Source of the DNA: Pseudorhodobacter aquimaris
GTDB lineage: Bacteria; Pseudomonadota; Alphaproteobacteria; Rhodobacterales; Rhodobacteraceae
Reading direction: 5' to 3'
Assembly (NCBI RefSeq): GCF_001202025.1
Contig: NZ_LGHS01000030.1
Location: 1 to 64,000 of the forward strand
DNA: 64,000 nt
Made by a program: the position numbers and the translations under genes. Of the stretch, positions 45,159-54,326 are shown piece after piece. The notes beneath the pieces were generated by a model. The model made no database searches and was not told the origin of the DNA. It worked only from the letters and a program-made list of their open reading frames with translations. The stretch's first letter is position 1; each line of letters starts with the position of its first letter.

Positions 45159-47063
45159 TTATTGGGCGATGGTCAGTTTTTGTGGTGGGGCGTATTCTTT
45201 GACATAGGTGCAGATTACATCAAGCGCCGCGGGCGTGGACCCGGTTGCGATGGCGGCCCGCAGGCTGCGCAAGGCTTTGGCCATTTGCAACTCAGTCAGG
45301 CTGTCTTCTTGGGCACGCAGGATTTTTGGATGGGGTGTGGTCAGCAAACCTTCTCCGATCAGCAGTTCTTCAAAGAGCTTCTCACCGGGGCGCAGTCCGG
45401 TGATGGCGATCTCTATATCCCCATCCGGCGCATCTGCGTCGCGCACGCTGAAACCCGCCGCCTCGATCATCTGACGGGCGAGATCGCGGATTTTCACCGG
45501 TTCCCCCATGTCCAGAACAAAGACATTTCCGCCAAAATGAGCCTCGGCATAAGAGCCGGCCAGCAGCACCAGTCGCGCCGCCTCGGTCAGCGTCATGAAA
45601 TAACGGGTGACATCTTCATGGGTCAAGGTGATCGGGCCGCCCTTGGCGATCTGTTCCTTGAACAGCGGAATGACTGAGCCCGAAGATCCCAGAACATTGC
45701 CAAAGCGCACGATAGAGAAATCAGTGCCTTTCGCGCGCTTGGCCAAATCCTGAACCACCAGCTCTGCCAGACGTTTTGACGCGCCCATGACATTGGTCGG
45801 CCGTACGGCCTTGTCGGTGGAAATCAGAACGAATTTCTTCACGCCGGTTTCATGGGCGGCATCGGCAAGGGTGCGCGTGCCCAACACGTTGTTGGCCAGA
45901 CCTGCGATCGGGTTCGCCTCAACCAGTGGCACATGTTTATAGGCGGCCGCGTGCAGTACGATATCCACCCGGTGATCCGCCATCACCATCCGCGCCATGC
46001 GACTGTCGGTGACGGAACCGAGCACAGCCACGATGCGGGTATTGGTGCCGATGCTCAACTCGATCAACTGGCGCTCGATGGTGTAGAGGGCGATCTCGCT
46101 CACCTCGAACAGGATGATGCAAGCCGGTTTGGCGGTCAAAAGCTGACGACATAGCGCCGAGCCGACAGAGCCCCCCGCGCCCGTGACCAGCACCACACGA
46201 TCATGATAGGACCCGCCCCCCCAAAACATGTCACTGTCCAGCTGTTCACGCCCCAGAAATGTGACCGGCGATACCGGCGCCAGTGTGTCAACCAGACGCT
46301 CCACCCCGACAAGCTGCGCAAATGATGGGACTGTCATCACCGTCAAGCCCATCACCTGAAGTTTGCGGGCGATTTGTTCAAGCTTGGGCGGGGCCAATGA
46401 CGGCATGGCCAGCAAGACGCGGTCCGCCTCCAGTCGGGTGCTCAGATCCAGAATACGGTCAGAACCATAAATCTTTAGTCCGCCCGCGGACATGCCGTGC
46501 AGGCCCGGATTGTCATCGACAAATGCGACCGGCAAAATACTGTCATGTGATCGCAGCGCGGCCAGCAACTGCATACCTGTTGGCCCCGCACCATAGATCA
46601 CCACACGGCGGCGTATCCGACCCTCTCGAAGCACCCACAACAAGATATGCAACAAGGCAAACCGGGTGCCGACGGTGGCAAGGAAGAACACCAGCCCAAA
46701 CAGGATAATTCCGATCCTGGGCATCTGCAGCGTTGTAAAGGCCACGATCAGCGCAAAGGACAGCGTCACCAGCAGGGCCATGATCCCGGTCCGCAAGATA
46801 CCGCCGGACTCATAAGCTTTAAGCTTGATATTCTGTAGCTTTAGCAGGGCGGAAAAACCACCGGCCAGCGCGGCCAAGAGCGCCAGTGCAATCCAGTTGG
46901 CCTGAAGGAAAGCCAAGTCTGGCAGGCTGTTATAAAGAACCGAAGCGGATATTAGGAATGCGACTGGCGCAAGCGTGATGTCAACCAAAGACAAAAATGC
47001 CTTTTTTTGCGGACGCGACATCCTGTCGACGATCTTGAAAAGCGGTGGACGTATGAGCGGCAT
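45159..47063 (-). CDS. CapD/FlaA1-type nucleotide-sugar epimerase/dehydratase
   Basis: A protein of about 634 residues with four N-terminal membrane helices, a first Rossmann-like domain (VVIYGAGPTGMQLLAALRS) and a second catalytic SDR domain (VLVTGAGGSVGSALCRQLL, KFVLISTDKAVRPTNVMGAS K, GEKLFEELLIG). The catalytic Tyr of ordinary SDRs is Met (MGASK), as in the WbpM/PglF class of UDP-GlcNAc 4,6-dehydratases. It makes a deoxy-keto sugar for surface polysaccharide or glycan. ATG at 47063 has GAGG six bases upstream and is preferred; 47075 and 47069 are alternatives. Confidence 0.9.
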   Translation of the reverse strand: MPLIRPPLFKIVDRMSRPQKKAFLSLVDITLAPVAFLISASVLYNSLPDLAFLQANWIALALLAALAGGFSALLKLQNIKLKAYESGGILRTGIMALLVTLSFALIVAFTTLQMPRIGIILFGLVFFLATVGTRFALLHILLWVLREGRIRRRVVIYGAGPTGMQLLAALRSHDSILPVAFVDDNPGLHGMSAGGLKIYGSDRILDLSTRLEADRVLLAMPSLAPPKLEQIARKLQVMGLTVMTVPSFAQLVGVERLVDTLAPVSPVTFLGREQLDSDMFWGGGSYHDRVVLVTGAGGSVGSALCRQLLTAKPACIILFEVSEIALYTIERQLIELSIGTNTRIVAVLGSVTDSRMARMVMADHRVDIVLHAAAYKHVPLVEANPIAGLANNVLGTRTLADAAHETGVKKFVLISTDKAVRPTNVMGASKRLAELVVQDLAKRAKGTDFSIVRFGNVLGSSGSVIPLFKEQIAKGGPITLTHEDVTRYFMTLTEAARLVLLAGSYAEAHFGGNVFVLDMGEPVKIRDLARQMIEAAGFSVRDADAPDGDIEIAITGLRPGEKLFEELLIGEGLLTTPHPKILRAQEDSLTELQMAKALRSLRAAIATGSTPAALDVICTYVKEYAPPQKLTIAQ

Positions 47064-47366
47064 CGGCATCCTCATGGCGGTTTTGCGGTGCAAAATGCGA
47101 CTTGATATTCGATAGAGTGAACCCGCGACTGCCCAAAATCTATTCTTAAAACTTTAGTGTCACAAGCTTGGAGGCGCAGATATTTCTACTTTTACCAGTG
47201 ATCGGGCATATATTTCGCCCATTGCGTGCATAGAGATTTGTCGCCTCAGGCATCTCTTATCGCCTGCCGCGCGCTGTCCGGAGCGCCTTGCCAGAGGAAA
47301 GAGATATCCCCTATGGAGTCATCTGAACAAAACCCATAAGCTGCCTGAAACGTGGGGGGAGTATTG
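47064..47366. other. Gap between capD-like gene and the DMT unit
   Basis: About 300 AT-richer bases serving as divergent upstream region of the epimerase gene and of the plus-strand unit starting at 47367. No tRNA, clear promoter or repeat is seen. Confidence 0.45.
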
Positions 47367-47534
47367 ATGTTCGATCTGTGGAGGCCTGAAAGTACAGGCA
47401 ATCATGTGCGGTGCTTGTCCGTGGGAGGCGGCGCGGTGCCGCTGCCCCAATTGCGTGGTCAAAAATCTCAAGTTCCCGAAAATACGACGCTTTTGCCCTG
47501 CAACCGCGACGGACTTTTGGCCGGGGTGTCATAA
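47367..47534 (+). CDS. Possible small ORF translationally coupled to the DMT gene
   Basis: A 55-residue frame, MFDLWRPESTGNHVRCLSVG through NRDGLLAGVS, begins after GGGGGGA with a 6-base spacer and ends with TAA that overlaps the next ATG (TAATG at 47532-47536). The arrangement looks like an upstream coupling peptide. No family is recognised. Confidence 0.4.
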   Translation: MFDLWRPESTGNHVRCLSVGGGAVPLPQLRGQKSQVPENTTLLPCNRDGLLAGVS

Positions 47535-48451
47535 TGCGGGCCCCTCAGGCGCGCGAAGACAACCCGATGCTGGGCCTTGGGTTGATGTGTATGGCAGTCG
47601 CGATTTTTACGGCGACAGACAGCTCGGCGAAATGGTTGATATTGGCCGGGCTGCCGATCATGCAGGTGGTGTTCACACGCTTTTGCGTGCATTTCGTCCT
47701 CTGGAGTGTGGTCGCGATCCCGCGAGAGGGGCTGGGTGCGTTCCGAACCAGCGCGCCGCGTGTTCAGGCCGCGCGAGCGTTGCTTTTGCTTGGGACTACA
47801 GCGTTCAACTTTGCCGCGCTTAAATATTTGCCGATTACGATGACCACTGCGATCTTTTTCTCTTCTCCGATTACGATCACGATCATGTCGGTCCTGTTTT
47901 TGAACGAGCGTGTGGGCGTGCGCCGGGTCGTTGCCATTCTGGTCGGATTTATCGGGGTTCTGGTCGTGGTGCAGCCTTGGGGTGCAGGATTCCATCCGGC
48001 GATGGTTTTGTCACTTTGTGGGCTGTTATGTGTCTCGGGTTACTTTTTGTTGACGCGGCAACTTGCGGGGGTGGATAGCAATGCGGCCAGCCAGCTCTGG
48101 GTTTCAGGGTTGGCAACGGTTGTCTTGGCGCCCTTTGGCCTGTCGGTTTGGGTTTGGCCCGAAACGATGTCTGCTTGGGTGGTTCTGGGACTTGTCGGGC
48201 TCTTTGGGGCGACGGGGCACGGGATTGCGGTTGCGGCACATCGGTATGCGGATGCCTCCAACCTTGCGCCGATGACCTATATTCAGATTATATTTGTAAC
48301 CGCAGTGGGGTATTTCGTTTTTGATAACCTGCCCAATTGGAATACCGGCATCGGCACCGCGATCATTATTTCCTCGGGGGTTTATATCTGGCAAAGAGAG
48401 CGGACCCTGATGTTGCGACGCAGACAGGCAGAGGTGCCGACGACACGCTGA
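47534..48451 (+). CDS. DMT/EamA family transporter
   Basis: A 305-residue protein with ten membrane helices and two EamA repeats (GLGLMCMAVAIFTATDSSAK ... VLFLNERVGVRRVVAILVGF, then VLSLCGLLCVSGYFLLTR ... GVYIWQRERTLML). It exports a metabolite or amino acid, substrate unknown. Start 47534 (MRAPQAREDNPML) shares a base with the preceding small ORF stop; the frame reaching 47411 is not needed. Confidence 0.88.
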   Translation: MRAPQAREDNPMLGLGLMCMAVAIFTATDSSAKWLILAGLPIMQVVFTRFCVHFVLWSVVAIPREGLGAFRTSAPRVQAARALLLLGTTAFNFAALKYLPITMTTAIFFSSPITITIMSVLFLNERVGVRRVVAILVGFIGVLVVVQPWGAGFHPAMVLSLCGLLCVSGYFLLTRQLAGVDSNAASQLWVSGLATVVLAPFGLSVWVWPETMSAWVVLGLVGLFGATGHGIAVAAHRYADASNLAPMTYIQIIFVTAVGYFVFDNLPNWNTGIGTAIIISSGVYIWQRERTLMLRRRQAEVPTTR

Positions 48452-48499
48452 CGGCCAACAAGACCCGCCTTACATTTACAGTCCAAGAAAGAGCAGCCC

Positions 48500-49111
48500 A
48501 TGATCCTCCCCGCCATTATTCTTGCAGGTGGAAAAGCCTCGCGGATGGGGGGCGCTGACAAGGCATTATGTGTGCTGGGGGGGCGGCCGCTTTTGTCCCA
48601 TGTGATCACGCGGCTTGAACCGCGATGCGCACCGATTGCGATCAATGCCAATGGTGATGCTGCACGGTTTGATGCCTTTGGCCTGCCAGTTCTGAGCGAT
48701 TCTGTCCCAAACCAACCCGGTCCTTTGGCGGGTATTCTGGCCGGAATGGATTGGGCTGCATCGCTCGGTGCCCCTGCTGTTATTAGCGCTGCGGCAGATA
48801 CACCGTTTTTCCCATTAGAGCTTGCAGCGCGATTGCAACAAAACGCAGGCCCTTCGGGGCTGTGTCTTGCGGCCAGCGGTGATGGTGCGCAGGTATTTCT
48901 TCAGCCGACGTTCGGCCTTTGGCCAGTGGCCTTGCGTGATGATCTGCGCCACGCGCTGGAGGGCGGGCTGCGCAAGGTTCGTGTTTGGGCCAGCCATCAC
49001 AAGGCAGGCACAGCCCGCTTTGATGCCACCGATGTTGATCCGTTTTTCAACATCAACACGCCCGAGGATCTGGCCAAGGCCGAGAGGCTCCTGCCTAGCC
49101 CCGGCGGATGA
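48500..49111 (+). CDS. mobA: Molybdenum cofactor guanylyltransferase MobA
   Basis: A 203-residue nucleotidyltransferase: ILAGGKASRMGGADKAL is the GTP-binding loop (LAGGxxxRMGGxDK), then VPNQPGPLAGILAGMDWA, SAAADTPFFPLELAARL and a FFNINTPEDL end. It links GMP to molybdopterin to make MGD. Its 3' end overlaps tusA by 17 bases on the opposite strand; moeA/mobB are not visible. Confidence 0.93.
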   Translation: MILPAIILAGGKASRMGGADKALCVLGGRPLLSHVITRLEPRCAPIAINANGDAARFDAFGLPVLSDSVPNQPGPLAGILAGMDWAASLGAPAVISAAADTPFFPLELAARLQQNAGPSGLCLAASGDGAQVFLQPTFGLWPVALRDDLRHALEGGLRKVRVWASHHKAGTARFDATDVDPFFNINTPEDLAKAERLLPSPGG

Positions 49112-49322
49112 AATAGGTCTGGGTGCCGTCCTTGTCGGTTTGCTCCAACAGCAGATGCCCAGCCTCGGCGCAAAAATGGGGGATGTCGATGACGGCGGCG
49201 GGGTCTGTTGCCTGAATGCGTAAGACCTCTCCCGGCGTCATCGCCAACAGGCGTTTGCGCGCGCGCAACACCGGCAAAGGGCAAAGCAGCCCGCAGGCGT
49301 CAACCTCTTGATCCCAATCCAT
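49095..49322 (-). CDS. TusA/SirA family sulfur carrier protein
   Basis: A 75-residue protein with the TusA motif: VDACGLLCPLPVLRARK, where Cys of CGLLCP is the persulfide site. TusA proteins pass sulfur from a cysteine desulfurase to tRNA thiolation, Moco synthesis or sulfur oxidation. It begins three bases after the ABC permease stop codon, so it is expressed as last gene of the amino-acid ABC operon. Confidence 0.93.
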   Translation of the reverse strand: MDWDQEVDACGLLCPLPVLRARKRLLAMTPGEVLRIQATDPAAVIDIPHFCAEAGHLLLEQTDKDGTQTYFIRRG

Positions 49323-49325
49323 TTC

Positions 49326-50213
49326 CTATCGCCCCTTATTCAATTCCAGTCGCCGGAACAGAAGCGACAACCCGTAACACAGCACAAAATACATCAGCGC
49401 GGTTGTGATCCATGCCTCGAATATCATGCGCGTTGATGCGACCAGCTCCAGCGTTTTATAGGTCAGTTCCTGCACCGAAATCAGCGAGATGATAGAGCTG
49501 TCCTTGACCAAAGATATGAACTGGTTCGACAGCGGCGGCAACACCTTGCGCATGGCTTGGGGCAAGACAATGAAGCGCATCTCATCCAGACGGGTCATGC
49601 CGATGGACCGCGCTGCTTCACGCTGGCCGCGGGGAATGGACTGGATGCCCGCGCGGATGATCTCTCCGACAAAGGCGGATTCGAACAGCGCCAGCACGAT
49701 CACACCCGAAATCAGCGAGGGAAACCGCCGCATATCGCCAAAGAAAAACTCCCACACTGCGATGTTTTCCTGACGGGCAATCCCGCGCGCCCAACGCTCC
49801 ATTTGCAGGGCGGCGATCAATTGTTCCGACAGGAAAAAGAAGAAGATAAACACCACCACCACCGGCGGAATGTTTCGCAAAACCTCTAGATATGTGCGGG
49901 CAAGCATCCGTATCGCAAGATTGTTGGCGGTGCGCGCGATGCCCAGAATGGTGCCAAGGACCAGCGCCAGAATGCCGGAGTAAACCGCGATCCTTATGGT
50001 GGTGATCAGCCCCTGCAAAAGCAGGTTGGTGAACCAGCGCCCCTCATCCTCATCCCAACGCAGGATGTAATTGGGGATACGGTGCCATTGCCAGTTGTAG
50101 TTGAGCGCGCCTGATATACGAAACCAGATCGCCGCCGCAAAGGCGATGATCACGGCAAGGATCAGGTAATCCGGCCAATGCAGTCTCTGGCGTCTTTTGT
50201 GGCGCATGGGCAT
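49326..50213 (-). CDS. Polar amino acid ABC transporter permease (second)
   Basis: A 295-residue HisM/GlnP-type permease: an N-terminal helix and WNYN-like segment (ALNYNWQWHRIPNYIL), then five helices with the EAA loop AFVGEIIRAGIQSIPRGQRE AA and C-terminal SVQELTYKTLELVASTR. It pairs with the permease at 51111-51920 as the two membrane subunits. Its gene follows the binding-protein gene by 39 bases. Confidence 0.92.
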   Translation of the reverse strand: MPMRHKRRQRLHWPDYLILAVIIAFAAAIWFRISGALNYNWQWHRIPNYILRWDEDEGRWFTNLLLQGLITTIRIAVYSGILALVLGTILGIARTANNLAIRMLARTYLEVLRNIPPVVVVFIFFFFLSEQLIAALQMERWARGIARQENIAVWEFFFGDMRRFPSLISGVIVLALFESAFVGEIIRAGIQSIPRGQREAARSIGMTRLDEMRFIVLPQAMRKVLPPLSNQFISLVKDSSIISLISVQELTYKTLELVASTRMIFEAWITTALMYFVLCYGLSLLFRRLELNKGR

Positions 50214-50252
50214 CCCCGAATTGGCCCGGCATTTGCCGCCGGGCCGATGCTT

Positions 50253-51086
50253 TTACTGGTCGACCTGATCGGCCCAATCGCGGCTTTTGAACCAATAATC
50301 ATTGCGCTCTTTCAACCAGCCATTGGCCCAGTTCACCGCAATCCAGTTGTTGAAGAAGTTGGTCGCATCGGGATCACCCTTGCGGTAGGCGAACCCTTCG
50401 CCGCTAGCCAGAAATGTGGTGTCAAACGGCACGCTGATGGTTTCGGGATAGTCGCGTGCGGCATCCGAGGGGCTTGGCTCTGCCATCATGGTCGCATGGG
50501 CATTGCCGTTCAGCACTTCCTGGGTTGAGGCGCTGTCCTCATCGAAAAGCAGCAGGTTCGCCTCGGGGAAGAGCTGTGCGATAACGGTGGCGGGGGTGGC
50601 ACCCCGGCGCGCAGCAAAGGTGATATCCTTGCTGTTGTAATCTTCCAGCGTCATCCCTTCGGTCATGGCTTTATTGGCCATAATGGTTAGCCCGGAATAG
50701 GCATAGGGGTCGGAAAAGTTGACGGTCAGGTTGCGCTCGGCGGTGATCGACATGCCGGAGATGATCACGTCGAACTTGCCCGAGACCAGCGCCGGAATGA
50801 TGCCGTCCCAGGCGGTCGGGATAAATTCCGCATCCACGCCCATATCCTCGGCCAGCTTGCGGCCCACGTCCAGCTCAAAGCCGATCAGATCGCCTTTCTT
50901 GTCGCGCATCGACCATGGCACAAAGACCGACAGCCCGATCTTGATCACGCCGTTTTCCTTGATCTGCTCGATCACGCTGGTTTGCGACAGGGCGGCGCGG
51001 GCGTCTTGGGCCGCTGCTGGCAGGGCGAGGCCTGTGGCAAGTGCCATCCCCAGCGTGGCGGTCATCATGCGTCTTGTCAGTTTCAT
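50253..51086 (-). CDS. Amino acid ABC transporter substrate-binding protein (SBP_bac_3)
   Basis: A 277-residue periplasmic protein: signal peptide LTRRMMTATLGMALATGLAL PAAAQ, then GVIKIGLSVFVPWSMRDKKG, LIGFELDVGRKLAEDMGVDA, GKFDVIISGMSITAERNLTV, the family 3 binding protein pattern for polar amino acids. The ligand cannot be named from sequence. Start ATG 51086 was preferred over TTG 51089. Confidence 0.92.
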   Translation of the reverse strand: MKLTRRMMTATLGMALATGLALPAAAQDARAALSQTSVIEQIKENGVIKIGLSVFVPWSMRDKKGDLIGFELDVGRKLAEDMGVDAEFIPTAWDGIIPALVSGKFDVIISGMSITAERNLTVNFSDPYAYSGLTIMANKAMTEGMTLEDYNSKDITFAARRGATPATVIAQLFPEANLLLFDEDSASTQEVLNGNAHATMMAEPSPSDAARDYPETISVPFDTTFLASGEGFAYRKGDPDATNFFNNWIAVNWANGWLKERNDYWFKSRDWADQVDQ

Positions 51087-51110
51087 CAAGTGGGCTCCGT
51101 TCTCTATAGG

Positions 51111-51920
51111 TCAGTCCTGCACGGCATAGCGCCGTTCCAGATAGCTGGCGAAGGTCGAAATAATTAGCGTAACAACCATATAGACCGCTGCGATCGTAAA
51201 CCAAATCTCGAAACTCATATAGGTGTCGGAAATGATGTTGCGGCCCACGGTTGTCAGTTCCACCACCGCGATCACGCTGACGATGGCCGAGGATTTGATC
51301 ACATTGACCACTTCGCTTGTCATCGGCGGCAGCATGAAACGGATGGATTGCGGCAGGATGATATAGGTATAGATCTGGCCCGTGGTCATGCCGATGGATT
51401 TCGCGGCCTCCCATTGGCCCGCAGGAATAGAGGTGATGCCGCCGCGAAATATCTCGGACATCAGTGCGCCGTGAAAGACTGCCAAGCAAAGCACGCTCGC
51501 GGTATAGCGGTCCATCCCGAAGATCGGACCAAGCACATAGTAAAACACATAGAGCAGCACCAAGAGCGGTATATTGCGGACAAATTCCAGAAATATCCGC
51601 GCCACCGCCCGCCCGACGATCAAATCCGACAGCCGCAAAAGCGCGACCAGCAGCCCGATCCCTAGTGCCAAAACAAAGGCGAGGGTCGAGAGGGTGATCG
51701 TGCCGACCAGTCCCCAAGGGATCTCGCCCAGGGTGACGCCGCCTTCGGTATGCTCAAAGAAGTATTGCGGGATGCGGTACCATTGCCAGTTATAGCCCAT
51801 CGCCTCGGCCCCCTTTAGCGAGGCACCAATCAGGGCGGCCATTACCGAAAGGTAGATCAGCACCGAGACCGGGCGTGACGACAAGGCCCGTTTCAAACGT
51901 TTGGCAGAACGCGCAGGCAC
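51111..51920 (-). CDS. Polar amino acid ABC transporter permease (first)
   Basis: A 269-residue HisM/GlnP-type permease with GYNWQWYRIPQYFFEHTEGG, IFLEFVRNIPLLVLLYVFYY and the EAA loop MSEIFRGGITSIPAGQWEAA. GTG at 51920 directly abuts the TAA of the ATPase gene, so the two are co-translated. Together with the second permease, binding protein and ATPase it forms a complete importer. Confidence 0.92.
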   Translation of the reverse strand: MPARSAKRLKRALSSRPVSVLIYLSVMAALIGASLKGAEAMGYNWQWYRIPQYFFEHTEGGVTLGEIPWGLVGTITLSTLAFVLALGIGLLVALLRLSDLIVGRAVARIFLEFVRNIPLLVLLYVFYYVLGPIFGMDRYTASVLCLAVFHGALMSEIFRGGITSIPAGQWEAAKSIGMTTGQIYTYIILPQSIRFMLPPMTSEVVNVIKSSAIVSVIAVVELTTVGRNIISDTYMSFEIWFTIAAVYMVVTLIISTFASYLERRYAVQD

Positions 51921-52673
51921 TTAATGCTCCAGTATCTGGTCAAGGAAAAGACGCGCACGTTTGCTTTTGGGGTTGGTGAAAAACTGGGCGGGGGGGGTGG
52001 TTTCGACAATCCGGCCTGCCTCCATGAACACCATCGTATCGGCCACGCGGCGGGCAAAGCCCATCTCATGCGTCACACAGACCATGGTCATACCAGAGTC
52101 CGCAAGCTCTACCATCACGTCCAGAACCTCGCTGATCATCTCAGGGTCAAGCGCGCTGGTCGGCTCGTCAAAGAGCATGATCCGTGGTTCCATGCATAAG
52201 GAGCGCGCAATCGCCACACGCTGTTGCTGCCCACCCGAAAGCTGGCTGGGGTACTTATCGGCCTGCTCGGGGATGCGCACGCGGTCGAGATAGGTACGGG
52301 CCAGCACCTCGGCGGCGGGTTTGTCCATTTTGCGTACACGGATCGGGCCGATGGTCAGGTTTTCCAGCACCGTCAGATGCGGGAACAGGTTGAACTGCTG
52401 GAACACCATGCCGACCTCTTGACGGACCGCGCGAATGTCTTTGGTGTCATCGCCCAGTTCGATCCCGTCGATGGTGATGGTGCCCTCGTCATGCTCTTCC
52501 AGCCGGTTCAAACAGCGGATCAGGGTGGATTTGCCCGACCCAGAAGGGCCGCAAATCACCACCCGCTCCCCCTGCCGGACAGAGAAGTTGATATCCGTGA
52601 GCGCTTGGAAGGGGCCAAAGAATTTGGCCACATTCCGCATGGATATAATCGGGGGCGCGCCGGGTGAAACCAT
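51921..52673 (-). CDS. Amino acid ABC transporter ATP-binding protein
   Basis: A 250-residue ATPase of the GlnQ/HisP class: Walker A GPSGSGKSTLIRCLNRLEE, signature LSGGQQQRVAIARSL, Walker B IMLFDEPTSALDPEM, H-loop CVTHEMGFAR. It powers import through the two permeases. Start 52673 (MVSPGAPPIISMRN) fits the family; a longer frame to 52883 overlaps the aminotransferase gene. Confidence 0.95.
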   Translation of the reverse strand: MVSPGAPPIISMRNVAKFFGPFQALTDINFSVRQGERVVICGPSGSGKSTLIRCLNRLEEHDEGTITIDGIELGDDTKDIRAVRQEVGMVFQQFNLFPHLTVLENLTIGPIRVRKMDKPAAEVLARTYLDRVRIPEQADKYPSQLSGGQQQRVAIARSLCMEPRIMLFDEPTSALDPEMISEVLDVMVELADSGMTMVCVTHEMGFARRVADTMVFMEAGRIVETTPPAQFFTNPKSKRARLFLDQILEH

Positions 52674-52791
52674 GTCTTTTCTTACTTCATGCTGCAATGT
52701 GACCCTTGGTTCTAGGGGGAAAGCGGCAAAAAGCCAGCCTTCCCCGAAAGGCATGTGCAAGACTCTGGCAATGTGGCGCGATTGTAAAGGG

Positions 52792-54222
52792 CTATGCGGC
52801 GGGTTGGAACCGCGCGGTCGCCGCATCACAGCAATAGCGGTCAGCCATCGGATAGGGGTTGCGCGCCAGCGCATCAACGGCATTGATCACGCGGTCCGCC
52901 TTGGCATCATCCATCAGCGCCGAAAGGTTAAGCCGTGTCCAGCCGGGTTTCTCCATTTCTTCGCCGCGCAGGATGGCGGCGCGGATGGTCTCGGATTCTC
53001 CCGCTTCAATCCCGAGCAAACGGTGCGCATAGGGGCCGGCACAGGCACAGCCGCCGCGTGCCTGAATGCCGTAAACATCCGACAAAAGCCGTGTAAAGAG
53101 CTGGTGATGCAGATAACCGCCCCGCGCCCCGTCCCGCACCCGGAATGAAAAGATCGGCAGGGCATCGGCATCGCAATTGCCCATCAGTTCAAGGTTGGGG
53201 TTCTGCTGCCAGACATCCAGCGCGCGCTGGCGCAGCTCCGCATGGCGGGTATCAAGATATGCCTGCCCAATGGCCGCTTTGACCAAAAGGCAAAGGGCGG
53301 CCCGGATATCGCCGACGACATTGGGGGTTCCGGCCTCTTCGCGCGTGGCGACATCGGCGCTGTAATCATGCGCGGTGGGTGAAACAAAGCGCACCGTCCC
53401 GCCGCCGGGTTGAAACATGCGGTTGCAACAGACAGCATCCTTGCGCACGATCATCACGCCCGACGCGCCCGGCCCGCCCGGAAACTTATGTGCCGAAAAC
53501 ACCACCGCATCCTTTTGCGCATCCGTGTCCGCACGCATATCAATTGGCAGATAGGGTGCGCCGCCCGCATAATCCCAGACCGCCAGCGCGCCATAGCGTT
53601 TGAGCAAGCGCGTCACCGCATCGGTATCGGTCAGAATGCCGGTCACATTGGAGGCGGCGGAAAACGCGCCCACAATCCGGCGCCCTTTTGCTGCGATCAA
53701 GGCCGCCTCCAACTGCGCCAGATCCGGCCCGCCTTTGGGGGCCTCACAGATTTCAATCACCTCGGCACCGCTTTCGCGCCATGGCAGGATGTTGGAGTGA
53801 TGCTCATAAGGGCCGATCAGCACCAAAGGGTAGTCTGTAGCATCGGCAATACCCAACAGATGCACCAGCCGGTTCAACCCCGCCGTCGCCCCCGATCCGG
53901 CAAAGACGGTGGCATAGCTGTCATCCGCCCCGCATTCCGCAGCAATAATCGCGCGGGCCTCGCGGCGCATCTGGGTCATTTCCCCGCCGCAATGAGAGGC
54001 CTCTGTATGGCTGTTGGCATAAAACGGCAGCACCCGTTCCATCACAAAGGTTTCCACCTGCCGCAAGGCCCGCCCCGAGGCGACATAATCGGCATAGACC
54101 AGCTTTTGCAGGCCAAAAGGCGTTTCAAAAGCCGCGCCCTCGCCGATGACACCGTCGCGCAGGTATTCGATAATATTTCCCTGCGTTAACTTGGTGGCGA
54201 AATCTTGCAGGGCGGTTTTCAT
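52792..54222 (-). CDS. Class V aminotransferase, cysteine desulfurase-like
   Basis: A 476-residue PLP enzyme: FAGSGATAGLNRLVHLLG near the phosphate site, the PLP lysine in SAHKFPGGPGASGVMIVRK, and a cysteine-containing loop IQARGGCACAGPYAHRLLGI like the active-site loop of cysteine desulfurases. It may desulfurate or deaminate an imported amino acid. MKTALQD at 54222 has GGAG six bases upstream and is chosen over 54234. It heads the ABC/tusA series, 118 bp before the ATPase start. Confidence 0.85.
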   Translation of the reverse strand: MKTALQDFATKLTQGNIIEYLRDGVIGEGAAFETPFGLQKLVYADYVASGRALRQVETFVMERVLPFYANSHTEASHCGGEMTQMRREARAIIAAECGADDSYATVFAGSGATAGLNRLVHLLGIADATDYPLVLIGPYEHHSNILPWRESGAEVIEICEAPKGGPDLAQLEAALIAAKGRRIVGAFSAASNVTGILTDTDAVTRLLKRYGALAVWDYAGGAPYLPIDMRADTDAQKDAVVFSAHKFPGGPGASGVMIVRKDAVCCNRMFQPGGGTVRFVSPTAHDYSADVATREEAGTPNVVGDIRAALCLLVKAAIGQAYLDTRHAELRQRALDVWQQNPNLELMGNCDADALPIFSFRVRDGARGGYLHHQLFTRLLSDVYGIQARGGCACAGPYAHRLLGIEAGESETIRAAILRGEEMEKPGWTRLNLSALMDDAKADRVINAVDALARNPYPMADRYCCDAATARFQPAA

Positions 54223-54312
54223 CGGGGTCTCCATCTGTTTGTGATTTTGCCATCATAAATGAGCTGGCCTGGGGAAAGCGCCCTTTTATATATTGTCGAA
54301 AGGTACATATTG

Positions 54313-54324
54313 GGTCATATGACC
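54313..54324. promoter_or_regulatory. Perfect 12-bp palindrome at the Lrp gene start
   Basis: GGTCATATGACC equals its reverse complement and ends three bases before the regulator's ATG. It lies in the 104-bp divergent gap, so it is a candidate operator for autoregulation and control of the aminotransferase gene. No Shine-Dalgarno sequence is visible between it and the ATG. Confidence 0.55.
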
Positions 54325-54326
54325 AC

